Positions 44,798 to 54,237 of a stretch of 64,000 bases of DNA are shown here, one piece after another (positions within the stretch are counted from its first letter, which is position 1; each line of letters begins with the position of its first letter). The notes beneath the pieces were generated by a model that worked only from the letters and a program-made list of their open reading frames with translations, was not told the origin of the DNA and did no database searches. This DNA is from CAVUPF01 sp963803755. Lineage in GTDB: Bacteria; Actinomycetota; Thermoleophilia; Solirubrobacterales; 70-9. The translations under genes and the position numbers were made by a program. Location of the stretch: positions 434,001 to 498,000 of the forward strand of contig CAWDNP010000007.1 of NCBI GenBank assembly GCA_963803755.1, written 5' to 3'.

Positions 44798-46120
44798 GCG
44801 CGGCCCCAGACGCCGGCTGGGCCTCGCGCCGCCTCCACTTCATCGGGATCGGCGGCGCCGGGATGAGCGGGCTGGCGCTGGTCTGCCACGGGCTGGGCGC
44901 GACCGTTAGCGGCAGCGACTGGGCCGACTCCTCCTATATGGAGCGCTTGCGCCGCGCGGGGTTTGAGCCCGCCGTCGGCCACGACGCCGCCAACCTGCCC
45001 ACGGAGGCCGAGGTGGTGATCTCCACCGCAATCGGCGAGGAGAACCCCGAGCTGGCGCTCGCGCGTGAGCAGGGCGCGGTGGTGCTTCACCGCGGCGCTT
45101 TACTTGCTGAGCTGTGCGCCGAGAAGCGGCTGATCGCCGTCGCCGGCACGCACGGCAAGACGACGACGAGCGCGATGTTGGTCTGGGCGCTGCGCGCGAT
45201 CGGCGCCGACCCGGCCTTTTTCATCGGCGGCGAGGTTCCCGGCCTGGGCGCCGAGGGCGAGTCGACCAACGCCGGCTGGGGGGAGGGTGAGTGGGTCGTT
45301 GCCGAGGCCGATGAGAGCGACGCCAGCTTCCTGCGGCTGCGGCCCGAGATCGCGGTCATCACCAACGTCGAGATGGACCATCACACCCGCTGGGGCTCAC
45401 TCGCCGAGCTGCGGCTGGCATTCCGCGGGTTCCTCGCTCCGGCGGAAGGGGTGGCGATGCCCGCCGACGGCAGTCTCTCCGACCTCCTCGATGACAAGCG
45501 CGTCCTCGGCTTTAACGCCAGCGTGCCGGGCCCGGCCGAGCTGGCGCTCTCCATCCCCGGCGCCCACAACCTCCTCAACGCCCGCGCTGTCCTGGCGACG
45601 ATCGAGCTGGCGGGTCTGGACGCCGAGGTATCGGCGGTGGCGCTGGCGGACTTCCCCGGCGTGCGGCGACGACTTGAGTTAAAGGGCAAGCGCGATGGTG
45701 CCCGCATATACGACGACTATGCCCACCACCCGACCGAGGTCCGCGCGACGCTCTCGGCGCTGCGAGAGCTGGGCCCGCAGCGGCTGATCGCCGTCTTTCA
45801 ACCCCACCTCTACTCGCGCACCAAGGCGCTCTCGGAGGAGTTCGGCGCGGCGCTGGCGCTTGCCGATGAGGTCGCGGTGCTCGACGTATATCCGGCGCGC
45901 GAGGAGCCGCTCGGCGAGCTGGCCGGGGTCAGCGGTTTGGCGGTCGCCCGGGCCGCCGCCGAGCGGATGGGGGAGGCCGGTCTGGTGGCTGCCCACCGTC
46001 GAGCGGGCGCGGGAGGCCCTGGCCCCGCGCCTGGCCCCGGGCCAGGTCCTGGTCACGATCGGCGCCGGCGATGTCTTCAAGCTGGGCGAGGCCCTTCTCG
46101 TGGATGCAGGTGCGGGGTGA
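44794..46120 (+). CDS. murC: UDP-MurNAc:L-Ala ligase MurC (one frameshift)
   Basis: About 442 residues when restored. FIGIGGAGMSGLALV (N-terminal), AVAGTHGKTTTSAM (ATP site, about 115-128), VVAEADESDASFL, NVEMDHHTRW, YDDYAHHPTEVRATL, VFQPHLYSRT. The frame must change near 45975-45985 to reach WLPTVERAREAL, TIGAGDVFKLGE and TGA 46118-46120. In the unbroken frame it would falsely appear fused to murB. Confidence 0.9.
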
Positions 46121-47031
46121 GCGCGCCTCCGCCGGGCGTTCAGCCCAACTTCTCGCTCGCCCGCCTCACCACCGTTCGCACCGGCGGGCGCGCCGACTGG
46201 TTCGCTCGCCCTGGCAGCGAGCAGGAGCTGCTGGAGCTGCTCGCCTGGGCGGGTGAGGGGGGCCTGGCGGTAGGAACGATCGGGTCGGGATCGAACCTGC
46301 TGGTAGCCGACGATGGATTCCGGGGACTTGCGATCAAGCTGGACGGCGACCTCGCGACGATTAAGCGCGACGGCGAGCGCATCCTCTGCGGCGGCGGCGC
46401 CCGCCTTCCCTCGGCTTCGGCCAAGGCGGCCGCTTGGGGCCTCTCGGGCCTTGAGTTCGGGATCAACATCCCCGGCAGCGCGGGGGGCGCGGTGAGGATG
46501 AACGCCAACGCCTACGGGGGGCAGCTCGCCGAGGTCTTGGAGTGGGTGGATATCGCCTCGCCGTCTGGCCTTCACCGCCGGTCCCCGGAGCAGCTCGGCT
46601 TCGCCTATCGCAACTCCAACCTCGGCGCCGAGGAGGTCGTCTCCCGCGCCTCGTTTCGGCTGCGGCCCGGCGACCCGGCGGCGATCAAGGCTAGCATGGC
46701 TGGGATGCGCGAGCGCCGCCGCGACGCGCAGCCGTCGGGGATCAAGACCTTCGGCTCGACCTTTAAGAACCCCGAGGATGAGCGGGCGGAGGGGCGCTCG
46801 GCCGGAGCGCTGCTGGAGGCCGCCGGCTGCCGCGGCCTGCGCCACGGCGGTGCCCGCTTCTCCGAGAAGCACGCCAACTTCGTCGAGAACTGCGGCGAGG
46901 CCACCACCTCCGACGTGTTGGAGCTGATGGCCGAGGGTCGCCGTCGGGTCAACGAGCGCTTCGGCGTCGAGCTGGAGCCGGAGGTCCAGGTGCTGGGCGA
47001 GGTGCGCTGGCCCGGCGGCTGGGAGCTGTGA
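46117..47031 (+). CDS. murB: UDP-MurNAc dehydrogenase MurB
   Basis: 304 residues from GTG 46117. LTTVRTGGRADWFARP and GSGSNLLVADDGF (FAD-binding), GLEFGINIPGSAGGAVRMNA, YRNSNL, and the C-terminal SGIKTFGSTFKNPEDE with the catalytic Ser, GARFSEKHANFV. Reduces UDP-GlcNAc-enolpyruvate. Overlaps murC (GTGA) and ftsQ (GTGA). Confidence 0.95.
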   Translation: MSAPPPGVQPNFSLARLTTVRTGGRADWFARPGSEQELLELLAWAGEGGLAVGTIGSGSNLLVADDGFRGLAIKLDGDLATIKRDGERILCGGGARLPSASAKAAAWGLSGLEFGINIPGSAGGAVRMNANAYGGQLAEVLEWVDIASPSGLHRRSPEQLGFAYRNSNLGAEEVVSRASFRLRPGDPAAIKASMAGMRERRRDAQPSGIKTFGSTFKNPEDERAEGRSAGALLEAAGCRGLRHGGARFSEKHANFVENCGEATTSDVLELMAEGRRRVNERFGVELEPEVQVLGEVRWPGGWEL

Positions 47032-47555
47032 GGCGCCGCCTGCTGGTCGCGCTCGCCGCCGTCGCGCTGGTGGCGCTTGCCTACCAGTTCGTCGTTCGCA
47101 ACAGGTCAGTCACGCCCCGCCTGGTCCCGGCCCGCCCGATCGCCGAGATTGGCGCCGGGTCAAGCGCGGTCGGGGTCTCCGCCGAAGGCGCAGTCCTCGC
47201 CTGGCTGCCGGCGCCGAGGGAATCCTCGCTGCCCCGGCTGCCGCTCTCCAAGCCCCCGGCGAGCGACCACCTCACCGGCACCGTGCTGCAGCAGGCCCGT
47301 GTCCTCGGCGCCGCGCCCAGCGCCCTGCGGCCCTACCTGAAGGGCAGCCGCTACGGCGAAGGCGGGGTCGACGTGGAACTGAGCACCGGGGTCGAACTTC
47401 GCTTCGGCGATGATTCGGCGGCGGCCAGGAAGTGGCGCGCCGCCGCCGCCGTCCTTGCCGATCCGTCGGTGACGGCGCTCGATTATGTAAACCTGAGCGC
47501 TCCCGAGCGGCCGTCGATCTGGGGCTCTGGCCACGTCCTGCCGCCCGTTCCCTGA
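47028..47555 (+). CDS. ftsQ: FtsQ/DivIB-like division protein, short form
   Basis: 175 residues from GTG 47028. One membrane helix (LLVALAAVALVALAYQFVV, about 5-23). I can see the C-terminal beta-domain signature (GGVDVELSTGVELRFGDDSA, LDYVNLSAPERPSI) of FtsQ, but no POTRA domain after the helix, so the protein is about 70 residues shorter than usual. Position before ftsZ supports FtsQ. Confidence 0.7.
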   Translation: MRRRLLVALAAVALVALAYQFVVRNRSVTPRLVPARPIAEIGAGSSAVGVSAEGAVLAWLPAPRESSLPRLPLSKPPASDHLTGTVLQQARVLGAAPSALRPYLKGSRYGEGGVDVELSTGVELRFGDDSAAARKWRAAAAVLADPSVTALDYVNLSAPERPSIWGSGHVLPPVP

Positions 47556-47635
47556 GCCCTCAACCATGGGGTTAGACTGGCGAAACCCTCAAGTTCAACT
47601 TAAGGGAAGCGCTTTGCAGGATGGCTCCCGGGCGT

Positions 47636-47664
47636 TTGACACTTACCGCCGAATGCCCTACGTT
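47636..47664 (+). promoter_or_regulatory. ftsZ promoter
   Basis: Consensus TTGACA (47636-47641), 17-bp spacer, TACGTT (47659-47664), about 145 bp before the ftsZ start. It gives a long leader for extra ftsZ transcription. Confidence 0.75.
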
Positions 47665-47810
47665 GAGCGCAATTTCCAAGGTTCCATCGATCCTCAGAAC
47701 CCTTGAGCATCGCTGAAGCCTCGGATGGAATAAAGGCTCAACTCATACCCAGTCCTTACAGACTGGACAGATTCCAGCCCCACCAGGGCTGGGCTTGGAG
47801 AAATCGGGAG

Positions 47811-48890
47811 ATGGAATCCACTTACCTTGCGGTGATCAAGGTCGTCGGGGCCGGCGGCGGCGGGACCAATGCCGTCAGCCGGATGGTCGACGCCGGGATC
47901 CGCGGCGTCGAGTTCGTCGCCGTCAATACTGACGCCCAGGCGCTTCAGGCCTGCGACGCCGACATCAAGCTCTCGATCGGACAGGAGCTGACCCGCGGCC
48001 TCGGTGCCGGCGGCAACCCCGAGGTCGGGGCAGGCGCCGCGGCGGAGAGCCGCGACGAGATCAAGGAGGCGCTGAAGGGCGCCGACATGGTCTTCGTCAC
48101 CGCGGGTGAGGGCGGCGGCACCGGCACCGGCTCGGCGCCGATCATCGCCGAGATCGCGAAGGAGGAGATCGGCGCGCTGACCGTCGGCGCGGTCACCAAG
48201 CCGTTTGAGTTCGAGGGCAAACGGCGGATGCAGCAGGCGCTCGAGGGCATCGAGAAGCTGCGCAACAACGTCGACACGCTGATCATCGTCCCCAACGAGA
48301 AACTGCTGCAGGCGGTCGAGCGGCGCACCAGCGTGCTGGACGCCTTCCGCCAGGCTGATGACATCCTGCGCCAGGGCGTGCAGGGCATCACCGACCTGAT
48401 CACGATTCCCGGCCTGATCAACCTCGACTTCGCCGACGTGCGGACGATCATGCGCGATGCCGGCTCGGCGCTGATGGGCGTTGGCTCGGCCTCCGGCGAG
48501 GCGCGGGCCCTGGACGCTGCCAAGGCGGCGATCACCTCGCCGCTGATCGAGGAGTCGATCAAAGGGGCGACGGGGATGCTGCTCAACATCACTGGCCCCG
48601 AGGACCTCGGCCTGTTCGAGGTCAACGAGGCAGCCCAGCTGGTCCAGGCCGAGGCCGATGACAACGCCAACATCATCTTCGGCTCCGTCGTTGACCAGTC
48701 GATGCGCGACGAGGTCCGGGTCACGGTGATCGCCACGGGCTTTGAGGGTTTCGAGCTGCTGGCTCGCTCCCCCCAGCGGGTGCGGCGGCGCTATGAGAGC
48801 CGCCCACGGATCTCAGCCGAGGACACCGACATCCGCAAACTGCGGGTCAGCGACGACGACATCGAAGTTCCGGGGTTCCTCAAGGAGTGA
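47811..48890 (+). CDS. ftsZ: Cell division GTPase FtsZ
   Basis: 359 residues from ATG 47811 (GGAG 47797-47800). Start of protein MESTYLAVIKVVGAGGGGTNA; tubulin signature GGGTGTGSAP (101-110); NLDFADVRTIM (T7 loop). C-terminal peptide DIEVPGFLKE is the usual partner-binding tail. Forms the Z ring. No ftsA or ddl is in the cluster. Confidence 0.97.
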   Translation: MESTYLAVIKVVGAGGGGTNAVSRMVDAGIRGVEFVAVNTDAQALQACDADIKLSIGQELTRGLGAGGNPEVGAGAAAESRDEIKEALKGADMVFVTAGEGGGTGTGSAPIIAEIAKEEIGALTVGAVTKPFEFEGKRRMQQALEGIEKLRNNVDTLIIVPNEKLLQAVERRTSVLDAFRQADDILRQGVQGITDLITIPGLINLDFADVRTIMRDAGSALMGVGSASGEARALDAAKAAITSPLIEESIKGATGMLLNITGPEDLGLFEVNEAAQLVQAEADDNANIIFGSVVDQSMRDEVRVTVIATGFEGFELLARSPQRVRRRYESRPRISAEDTDIRKLRVSDDDIEVPGFLKE

Positions 48891-48923
48891 GCGCGGCGGG
48901 GGCCTGCAATAGCCTCCTCGGCC

Positions 48924-49994
48924 GTGCGTCGCACCCCTCTTTACGAACGACACGTCGAGCTCGGCGCCAAGCTCGTCCCCTTCGCTGGCTGGGAGATGCC
49001 GGTGTCCTATGAGGGGATCCGCGAGGAGCACTCGGCGGTCCGCACCCACGCCGGTGTGTTCGACGTCTCCCACATGGGCGAGGTCGAGGTCGAGGGCCCG
49101 GATGCGCTCGCCTTCCTCCAGCGCGTCCTCTCCAACGACGTCGCCGCGATCGAGGTTGGCGGGGCCCAGTATTCGTGCCTCTGTAACGAGGAGGGCGGCG
49201 TCCTCGACGACCTCTTCGCCTACCGCCTCGGCGGCGATCGCTACCTGCTCATCACCAACTCCGCCAACCATGGGGCCGACCTTTCCTGGCTGGGGCGCTG
49301 GAGCCGCGGCTTCGACGTCGCCGTGCGCGACGTCGCCGACCGCTACGCGATGCTCGCGGTACAGGGCCCGCACGCGCGCCAGATGCTCGGCCCCGCGCTC
49401 GGCGTCGAGCTGGCGGCGCGGATGCGGGTGGCGGCGGTCGGGGTCGGCAACCGGCCGGCGCTGATCTGCGGCACCGGTTACACCGGCGAGGACGGGGTCG
49501 AGCTGCTGATCGACCCCGAGGTCGCTCCGGCGATCTGGGTTGAGCTGCTCGACGCGGGCATCGTGGCGTGCGGCCTCGGCGCCCGCGACACGCTGCGCCT
49601 TGAGGCCTGCTTCCCGCTGCACGGCAACGACCTGATGCCCGAGCGCAACCCGATCGAAGCCGGGTTGGGCTGGTGCTGTGTCGAGTCGACTGGGTTTCTC
49701 GGCTCTGAGCCGATCGCCCGCGCCCGCGCCGAGGGGCCGGCGGAGAAGCTCCTCCCGTTCAGGATCGAGGGGGCCGGCATCCCCCGTCAGGGCAACCCGG
49801 TGCTCGCCGCGGGCGAGCAGGTCGGGACCGTCACCTCTGGCACGTTCTCCCCATCGCTTGAGGTCGGGATCGGGATGGCCTACGTTCGGAGGGCGCTGGG
49901 GGCAGAGCCAGGGACCGAGGTCGAGATCGACGTGCGCGGCAAGCGCCGCCCGGCCCGGATAGCTTCCAAGCCCCTCTACCGGAAGGAGAAGTGA
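48924..49994 (+). CDS. gcvT: Glycine cleavage T protein (aminomethyltransferase)
   Basis: 356 residues. RRTPLYERHVELGAKLVPFAGWEMP, HAGVFDVSHMGEVEVEG, QYSCLCNEEGGVLDDLFAYRL, GYTGEDGVELL, and RLEACFPLHGNDL. GTG 48924 follows TAGCCT (48910-48915) by eight bases. Transfers the methylene to tetrahydrofolate. First of four genes gcvT-H-PA-PB. Confidence 0.95.
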   Translation: MRRTPLYERHVELGAKLVPFAGWEMPVSYEGIREEHSAVRTHAGVFDVSHMGEVEVEGPDALAFLQRVLSNDVAAIEVGGAQYSCLCNEEGGVLDDLFAYRLGGDRYLLITNSANHGADLSWLGRWSRGFDVAVRDVADRYAMLAVQGPHARQMLGPALGVELAARMRVAAVGVGNRPALICGTGYTGEDGVELLIDPEVAPAIWVELLDAGIVACGLGARDTLRLEACFPLHGNDLMPERNPIEAGLGWCCVESTGFLGSEPIARARAEGPAEKLLPFRIEGAGIPRQGNPVLAAGEQVGTVTSGTFSPSLEVGIGMAYVRRALGAEPGTEVEIDVRGKRRPARIASKPLYRKEK

Positions 49995-49995
49995 C

Positions 49996-50391
49996 GTGGC
50001 CGAGGCGACCTACCCCGATGAGCTGCTCTACCACGACCAGCACGACTGGGCGCGTCTGGAGGGAGAGGAGCACGCCGTCTTCGGGATCACCTGGTACGCG
50101 CAGGACAGCCTTGGAGAGGTCGTCTTCTATGACCCACCCGCTCCCGGCGCGACGATCGCCAAAGACTCCTCCTACGCTGAGGTCGAGTCGGTAAAGGCCG
50201 TCTCTGAGGTGATCGCGCCGCTCTCGGGGGAGATCGTCGAGGTCAACGACGCGCTCGCCGACGCCCCCGAGCAGATCAACGAGGACCCCTACGGCGAGGG
50301 CTGGCTGGTCAAGGTCAGGTTGAGCCACCCGGCCGAGGCCGATGCTCTGCTCGGCGCCACGGAATACCGCAAGCTGCTGGAAAACGGTTAG
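49996..50391 (+). CDS. gcvH: Glycine cleavage H protein
   Basis: 131 residues from GTG 49996 with GGAAGGAG before it. Lipoylation motif AEVESVKAVSEV with Lys67, HDWARLEGEEHAVFGIT and NEDPYGEGWLVKV. Carries the aminomethyl group between P and T proteins. Confidence 0.95.
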   Translation: MAEATYPDELLYHDQHDWARLEGEEHAVFGITWYAQDSLGEVVFYDPPAPGATIAKDSSYAEVESVKAVSEVIAPLSGEIVEVNDALADAPEQINEDPYGEGWLVKVRLSHPAEADALLGATEYRKLLENG

Positions 50392-50426
50392 GGAACCCCG
50401 CCACCGGCTTGCGTAGCCTTAGCCGG

Positions 50427-51806
50427 GTGACCCGCTACACCTCAGCGACTCCGGCCGACCGGACAGAGATGCTCGCCGCGATCGGCGTCGAGTCGACCGC
50501 GGAGCTGTTCGCGCAGGTCCCCGAGCCGCTGCGCCTCGGCCATCCGCTGGAGCTGGCGCCGGGGATGAGCGAGGCGGAGGTGTTCGAGCGACTTGCCGGG
50601 CTGGCGGCCCGCAACGCCGACGCCGAGGAGCAGGTCTGCTTCATCGGCGCTGGGATGTATGACCACTACGTGCCGGCGATCGTCGACGCGATCACCCAGC
50701 GCTCCGAGTTCCTCACTCCCTACACCCCCTACCAGCCCGAGATCTCCCAGGGCGGCCTCCAAGCGATGTTCGAGTTCCAGACGGCGATGTCGGAGCTGAC
50801 CGGGCTGCCGGTCTCAAACGCCGGCCTCTATGAGGGGCCGTCCTCGCTCGCCTCGGCTGCCTACCTGGCGATCGGGGCGACCGGGCGCCGCCGCTTCGTC
50901 GTCTCTCGCGGCGTTCACCCGCACAGCCGCGAGGCGCTGGCCACCTACTCGGTGGGGTTCGGTGCCGAGCTGGTCGAGGCCGGGATGCAGGGCGGGCTCA
51001 CCGATGCCGCCGCGCTCACCGATGCGGTCGATGGGGAGACCGCTGCCGTCTTCCTGCAGAGCCCCAACTTCCTCGGTGCGGTAGAGGACGTCGAGGCCCT
51101 CGGCGCCGCCGCCAGGGCGCATGGCGCCATGCTCGTCGTCGCAGTCGACCCGATGACGCTCGGCGTCCTCAAGCCGCCTGGCGAGTGCGGCGCCGACATC
51201 GCCCTCGGCGAGGGCCAGCCGCTCGGCAACCGACTCGACTTCGGCGGTCCCTCCTTCGGCTTCTTCTGCGCCACCGAGGAGCAGATCCGTCGCATGCCGG
51301 GCCGGATTGCCGGCGAGACCTCAGACGTCGACGGCCGCCGCGGCTTCGTTTTAGCCCTGCAGACCCGCGAGCAGCACATCCGGCGTGAGAAGGCGACCAA
51401 CAACATCTGCACGGCGCAGGCGTTAAACGCCCTGGCGGCGATGATCCACCTCGCCTGGCTGGGCCGGCAGGGCTTCCGCGAGCTGGGCGAGCTGCTGGCG
51501 CTGCGCACCGCCTACGCGCGCGAGCGGCTGGCCGCGGTCGAGGGGATCGAGCCGCTGCACGGGGCGCCGGTCGTGCGCGAGTTTGCGATCCGCCTCGATG
51601 CCCCGGTCGGGCGGGTGCTGGAGCGCTGCGCCGAGCGCGGCATCGCCGCCGGCTACCCGCTGGGCCGCGAGTACCCCGAGCACCCCGACGGACTGCTGGT
51701 CGCGATCACCGAGCGCCGCAGCCGCGAGCAGATCGACGAGCTGGCCGAGGCGCTTGGCGCCGCGATCGCCGCCGAGCACGCCGGCGAGGAGGTGGGGGTG
51801 CGATGA
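50427..51806 (+). CDS. gcvPA: Glycine dehydrogenase subunit 1 (GcvPA)
   Basis: 459 residues from GTG 50427, eight bases after TAGCCT. FIGAGMYDHYVPAIVDAI, PYQPEISQGGLQAMFEFQTA, GLPVSNAGLYEGPSSLASAA, FVLALQTREQHIRREKATNN. The N-terminal half of the P protein, without the pyridoxal-phosphate lysine. Overlaps gcvPB by four bases. Confidence 0.95.
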   Translation: MTRYTSATPADRTEMLAAIGVESTAELFAQVPEPLRLGHPLELAPGMSEAEVFERLAGLAARNADAEEQVCFIGAGMYDHYVPAIVDAITQRSEFLTPYTPYQPEISQGGLQAMFEFQTAMSELTGLPVSNAGLYEGPSSLASAAYLAIGATGRRRFVVSRGVHPHSREALATYSVGFGAELVEAGMQGGLTDAAALTDAVDGETAAVFLQSPNFLGAVEDVEALGAAARAHGAMLVVAVDPMTLGVLKPPGECGADIALGEGQPLGNRLDFGGPSFGFFCATEEQIRRMPGRIAGETSDVDGRRGFVLALQTREQHIRREKATNNICTAQALNALAAMIHLAWLGRQGFRELGELLALRTAYARERLAAVEGIEPLHGAPVVREFAIRLDAPVGRVLERCAERGIAAGYPLGREYPEHPDGLLVAITERRSREQIDELAEALGAAIAAEHAGEEVGVR

Positions 51807-53323
51807 GCAGCGCGATCACCGAGACGCCGATGCAGCGCGAACGGGCACAGACGATCTATGAGAAGTCAAAGCCCGGCCGCCGCGCCGCGACGCTGCCCGA
51901 GCCCGGGGTTCCCAAGCGCCCGCTTAAGGAGCTGATCCCGGCCAACCTGCTGCGCTCTGAGCCGCCGCGCCTGCCCGAGGTCTCAGAGCCGGAGATCATC
52001 CGCCACTACAACCGCCTCTCCCGCCGCAACTTCGACCTCGACACCGGCCTCTACCCGCTCGGCTCCTGCACGATGAAGCACAACCCGCGCCTCAATGAGC
52101 GGGTCGCGGCGTTGCCCGGTCACGCTCGTCTGCACCCGGCGCAGGATCCGCGTCGCGCTCAGGGCGCTCTGGAGCTGATGTGGTTGTTGCAGCGCTCGTT
52201 GGCCGAGATCTGCGGCCTTCCGCACGTCAGTCTCCAGCCCTCCGCCGGCTCGCATGGGGAGCTGGCGGGGCTGCTGCTGACCCGCGCCTACCACGCCGAC
52301 CGCGGCGAGCACCGGACCAAGGTGCTCGCCCCCGACACCTCCCACGGCACCAACCCCGCCTCGGTGACGATGGCGGGCTATGAGGCGGTGAAGGTCGCCA
52401 CCAACGAGCGCGGTGGAGTCGAGATCGACGACCTGCGGGCGAAGGTCTCCGAGGACGTTGCCTGCCTGATGCTTACCAACCCCAACACGCTCGGCCTCTT
52501 CGATGAGAACATCGCCGAGATCGCCGCGACGATCCACGCGGCGGGGGGAACCCTCTACTACGACGGCGCCAACCTAAACGCCGTGATGGGCCACTCGCGG
52601 CCGGGCGACATGGGCTTTGACATCGTCCACGTCAACCTCCACAAGTCCTTCAGCCAGCCGCACGGCGGCGGCGGGCCGGGGGCGGGGCCGATCGCCGTCT
52701 CGGAGCGGATCGAGCCATACCTGCCGCGGCCGCAGGTGGTGAGGCGCGAGGGCGCCAATGGCAGCGGGCCGTTCTTTGACCTCGACTTCGACCGGCCCAA
52801 CTCGATCGGCCGCCTGCGCGGCTTCCAGGGAAACTTCGGCGTCTTTGTCCGCTCCTACGCCTACATCTTGAGCCTCGGCGGCGACGGCCTCACCGAGGCC
52901 TCTGAAACGGCGGTGCTGAACGCCAACTACCTGAAGGCGCGGCTTGCGCAGGGTCGCGCCGGCAAGCGCCTCCCGGTCGCCTTTGACCGCCACTGCATGC
53001 ACGAGTTCGTCCTCTCCGGCAAGCCGATGAAGCGGGAGTTGGGACTCGCAACCCTCGACCTCGCCAAGCGCCTGCTCGACTTCGGTTTTCACCCGCCGAC
53101 CGTCTACTTCCCGCTCCTGGTCGAGGAGGCGCTGATGGTCGAGCCCACCGAGACCGAGACGAAGGAGAGCCTCGACGCCTTCGCCGACGCGGTCGAGGAG
53201 ATCCTCGCCGAGGCCGAGCGCGACCCCGAGGTCGCCAAGCAGGCTCCCTACACGACCCCGGTCCGCCGCCTCGACGAGGTCAGGGCGACCCGCCGCCCGG
53301 TCCTCCGCCAGCCGCTCGGCTAG
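51803..53323 (+). CDS. gcvPB: Glycine dehydrogenase subunit 2 (GcvPB)
   Basis: 506 residues. LGSCTMKHNPRLNE, LQPSAGSHGELAGLLLTRAY, SHGTNPASVTMAGY, LYYDGANLNAV and NLHKSFSQPHGGGGPG with the pyridoxal-phosphate Lys. Completes the split P protein. Stop overlaps the stop of the minus-strand LigD gene. Confidence 0.95.
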   Translation: MSSAITETPMQRERAQTIYEKSKPGRRAATLPEPGVPKRPLKELIPANLLRSEPPRLPEVSEPEIIRHYNRLSRRNFDLDTGLYPLGSCTMKHNPRLNERVAALPGHARLHPAQDPRRAQGALELMWLLQRSLAEICGLPHVSLQPSAGSHGELAGLLLTRAYHADRGEHRTKVLAPDTSHGTNPASVTMAGYEAVKVATNERGGVEIDDLRAKVSEDVACLMLTNPNTLGLFDENIAEIAATIHAAGGTLYYDGANLNAVMGHSRPGDMGFDIVHVNLHKSFSQPHGGGGPGAGPIAVSERIEPYLPRPQVVRREGANGSGPFFDLDFDRPNSIGRLRGFQGNFGVFVRSYAYILSLGGDGLTEASETAVLNANYLKARLAQGRAGKRLPVAFDRHCMHEFVLSGKPMKRELGLATLDLAKRLLDFGFHPPTVYFPLLVEEALMVEPTETETKESLDAFADAVEEILAEAERDPEVAKQAPYTTPVRRLDEVRATRRPVLRQPLG

Positions 53324-54234
53324 AGCTCCGGCAATCTTTGCTCCAGCTCCAGCACCGGGGCGAAGAGGTCGCCGTGGCGCTTGACCCGCTCCAGCACGTC
53401 GGCGACCTCAAAGACGAGCGAGCCAGCGTCGTCGCGCTCTAGCGCCCGCTCGACCTCCTCCCAGCTCACCGGCGTCGAGACGGTCGGCCGCTCCCGCGCC
53501 CGCAGCGAGTAGACGGCGATCGTCGTCTTGCGCCGGTGGTTTTGGGACCAATCGACGAAGACCTTGCCCTCGCGCTCCACCTTTTTCATCTTCGAGACGA
53601 CGAGGTCCGGCGTCTGCTGCTCGAGCAGCTGGGCGATCGCGCGGGCGAGGGGTTTGGTCTCCTCATAGCTGGTCTTGACGTTGAGCGGGACGTAGACCTG
53701 AAGGCCCTTTGACCCCGAGGTCTTCGGGAAGCACTCAAGCGCGAAGTGGCTGAACAGCTCCCGCAGCCGCAGGGCGACCCGGCAACAATCGAGCACGTCG
53801 GCCGGTGGGCCGGGGTCGAGGTCAAAGACGAGGATCGTCGGTCGGTCGGGCTGATCAGCCAGCGAGAGCGAGGGGTGAAGCTCCAGCGCCGCGAGCTGCG
53901 CCATCCAGACCAGCGTCGGCAGGTCCTCACAGACGCAGAAGTCGATGTTGCCGGCGCGCGGCCCTGCCAGCACCGTCGCCGTCCTCACCCAGGGCGGCCG
54001 GTGCTTGGGGCAGCGCTTCTCAAAGAATGCAGCCCCGGTGTCCTCGACGCCCTCCGGGAAGCGGCGCAGGGTCAGCGCCCGCCCGCTCAGGTGGGGGACG
54101 ATCGCCGGTGCGACCTTGGCGTAGTAGTCGACTACCTCGCCCTTGGTGAAGCCGGCCTCCGGGTAGAGGACCTTGTCGAGGTTGGTGAGCTTCAGCTCAC
54201 GCCCCTCGACCTCCACCTGGCGCTCGGCGCCCAC
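53320..54234 (-). CDS. ligD: LigD polymerase-domain protein (NHEJ)
   Basis: 304 residues, a stand-alone PolDom with LTNLDKVLYPEAGFTKGEVV, FDLDPG (metal-binding Asp138, Asp140), KTSGSKGLQVYVPL and FVDWSQNHRRKTT. No ligase or nuclease domain follows. Starts four bases after the Ku stop, so the two are one transcript. Fills in ends during repair of double-strand breaks with Ku. Confidence 0.9.
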   Translation of the reverse strand: MGAERQVEVEGRELKLTNLDKVLYPEAGFTKGEVVDYYAKVAPAIVPHLSGRALTLRRFPEGVEDTGAAFFEKRCPKHRPPWVRTATVLAGPRAGNIDFCVCEDLPTLVWMAQLAALELHPSLSLADQPDRPTILVFDLDPGPPADVLDCCRVALRLRELFSHFALECFPKTSGSKGLQVYVPLNVKTSYEETKPLARAIAQLLEQQTPDLVVSKMKKVEREGKVFVDWSQNHRRKTTIAVYSLRARERPTVSTPVSWEEVERALERDDAGSLVFEVADVLERVKRHGDLFAPVLELEQRLPEL

Positions 54235-54237
54235 CGG

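Noticed and set aside
44794..47031. One long frame looking like a MurC-MurB fusion of 745 residues
   Set aside because: The joining segment is Gly/Pro/Arg nonsense, while the proper MurC end (WLPTVERAREAL to TGA 46118) lies in the next frame and murB has its own GTG at 46117. A frameshift explains it better than a fusion.
48891..48923. Glycine riboswitch before gcvT
   Set aside because: Only 33 bp separate ftsZ and gcvT and these hold a -10 box; there is no room for an aptamer.
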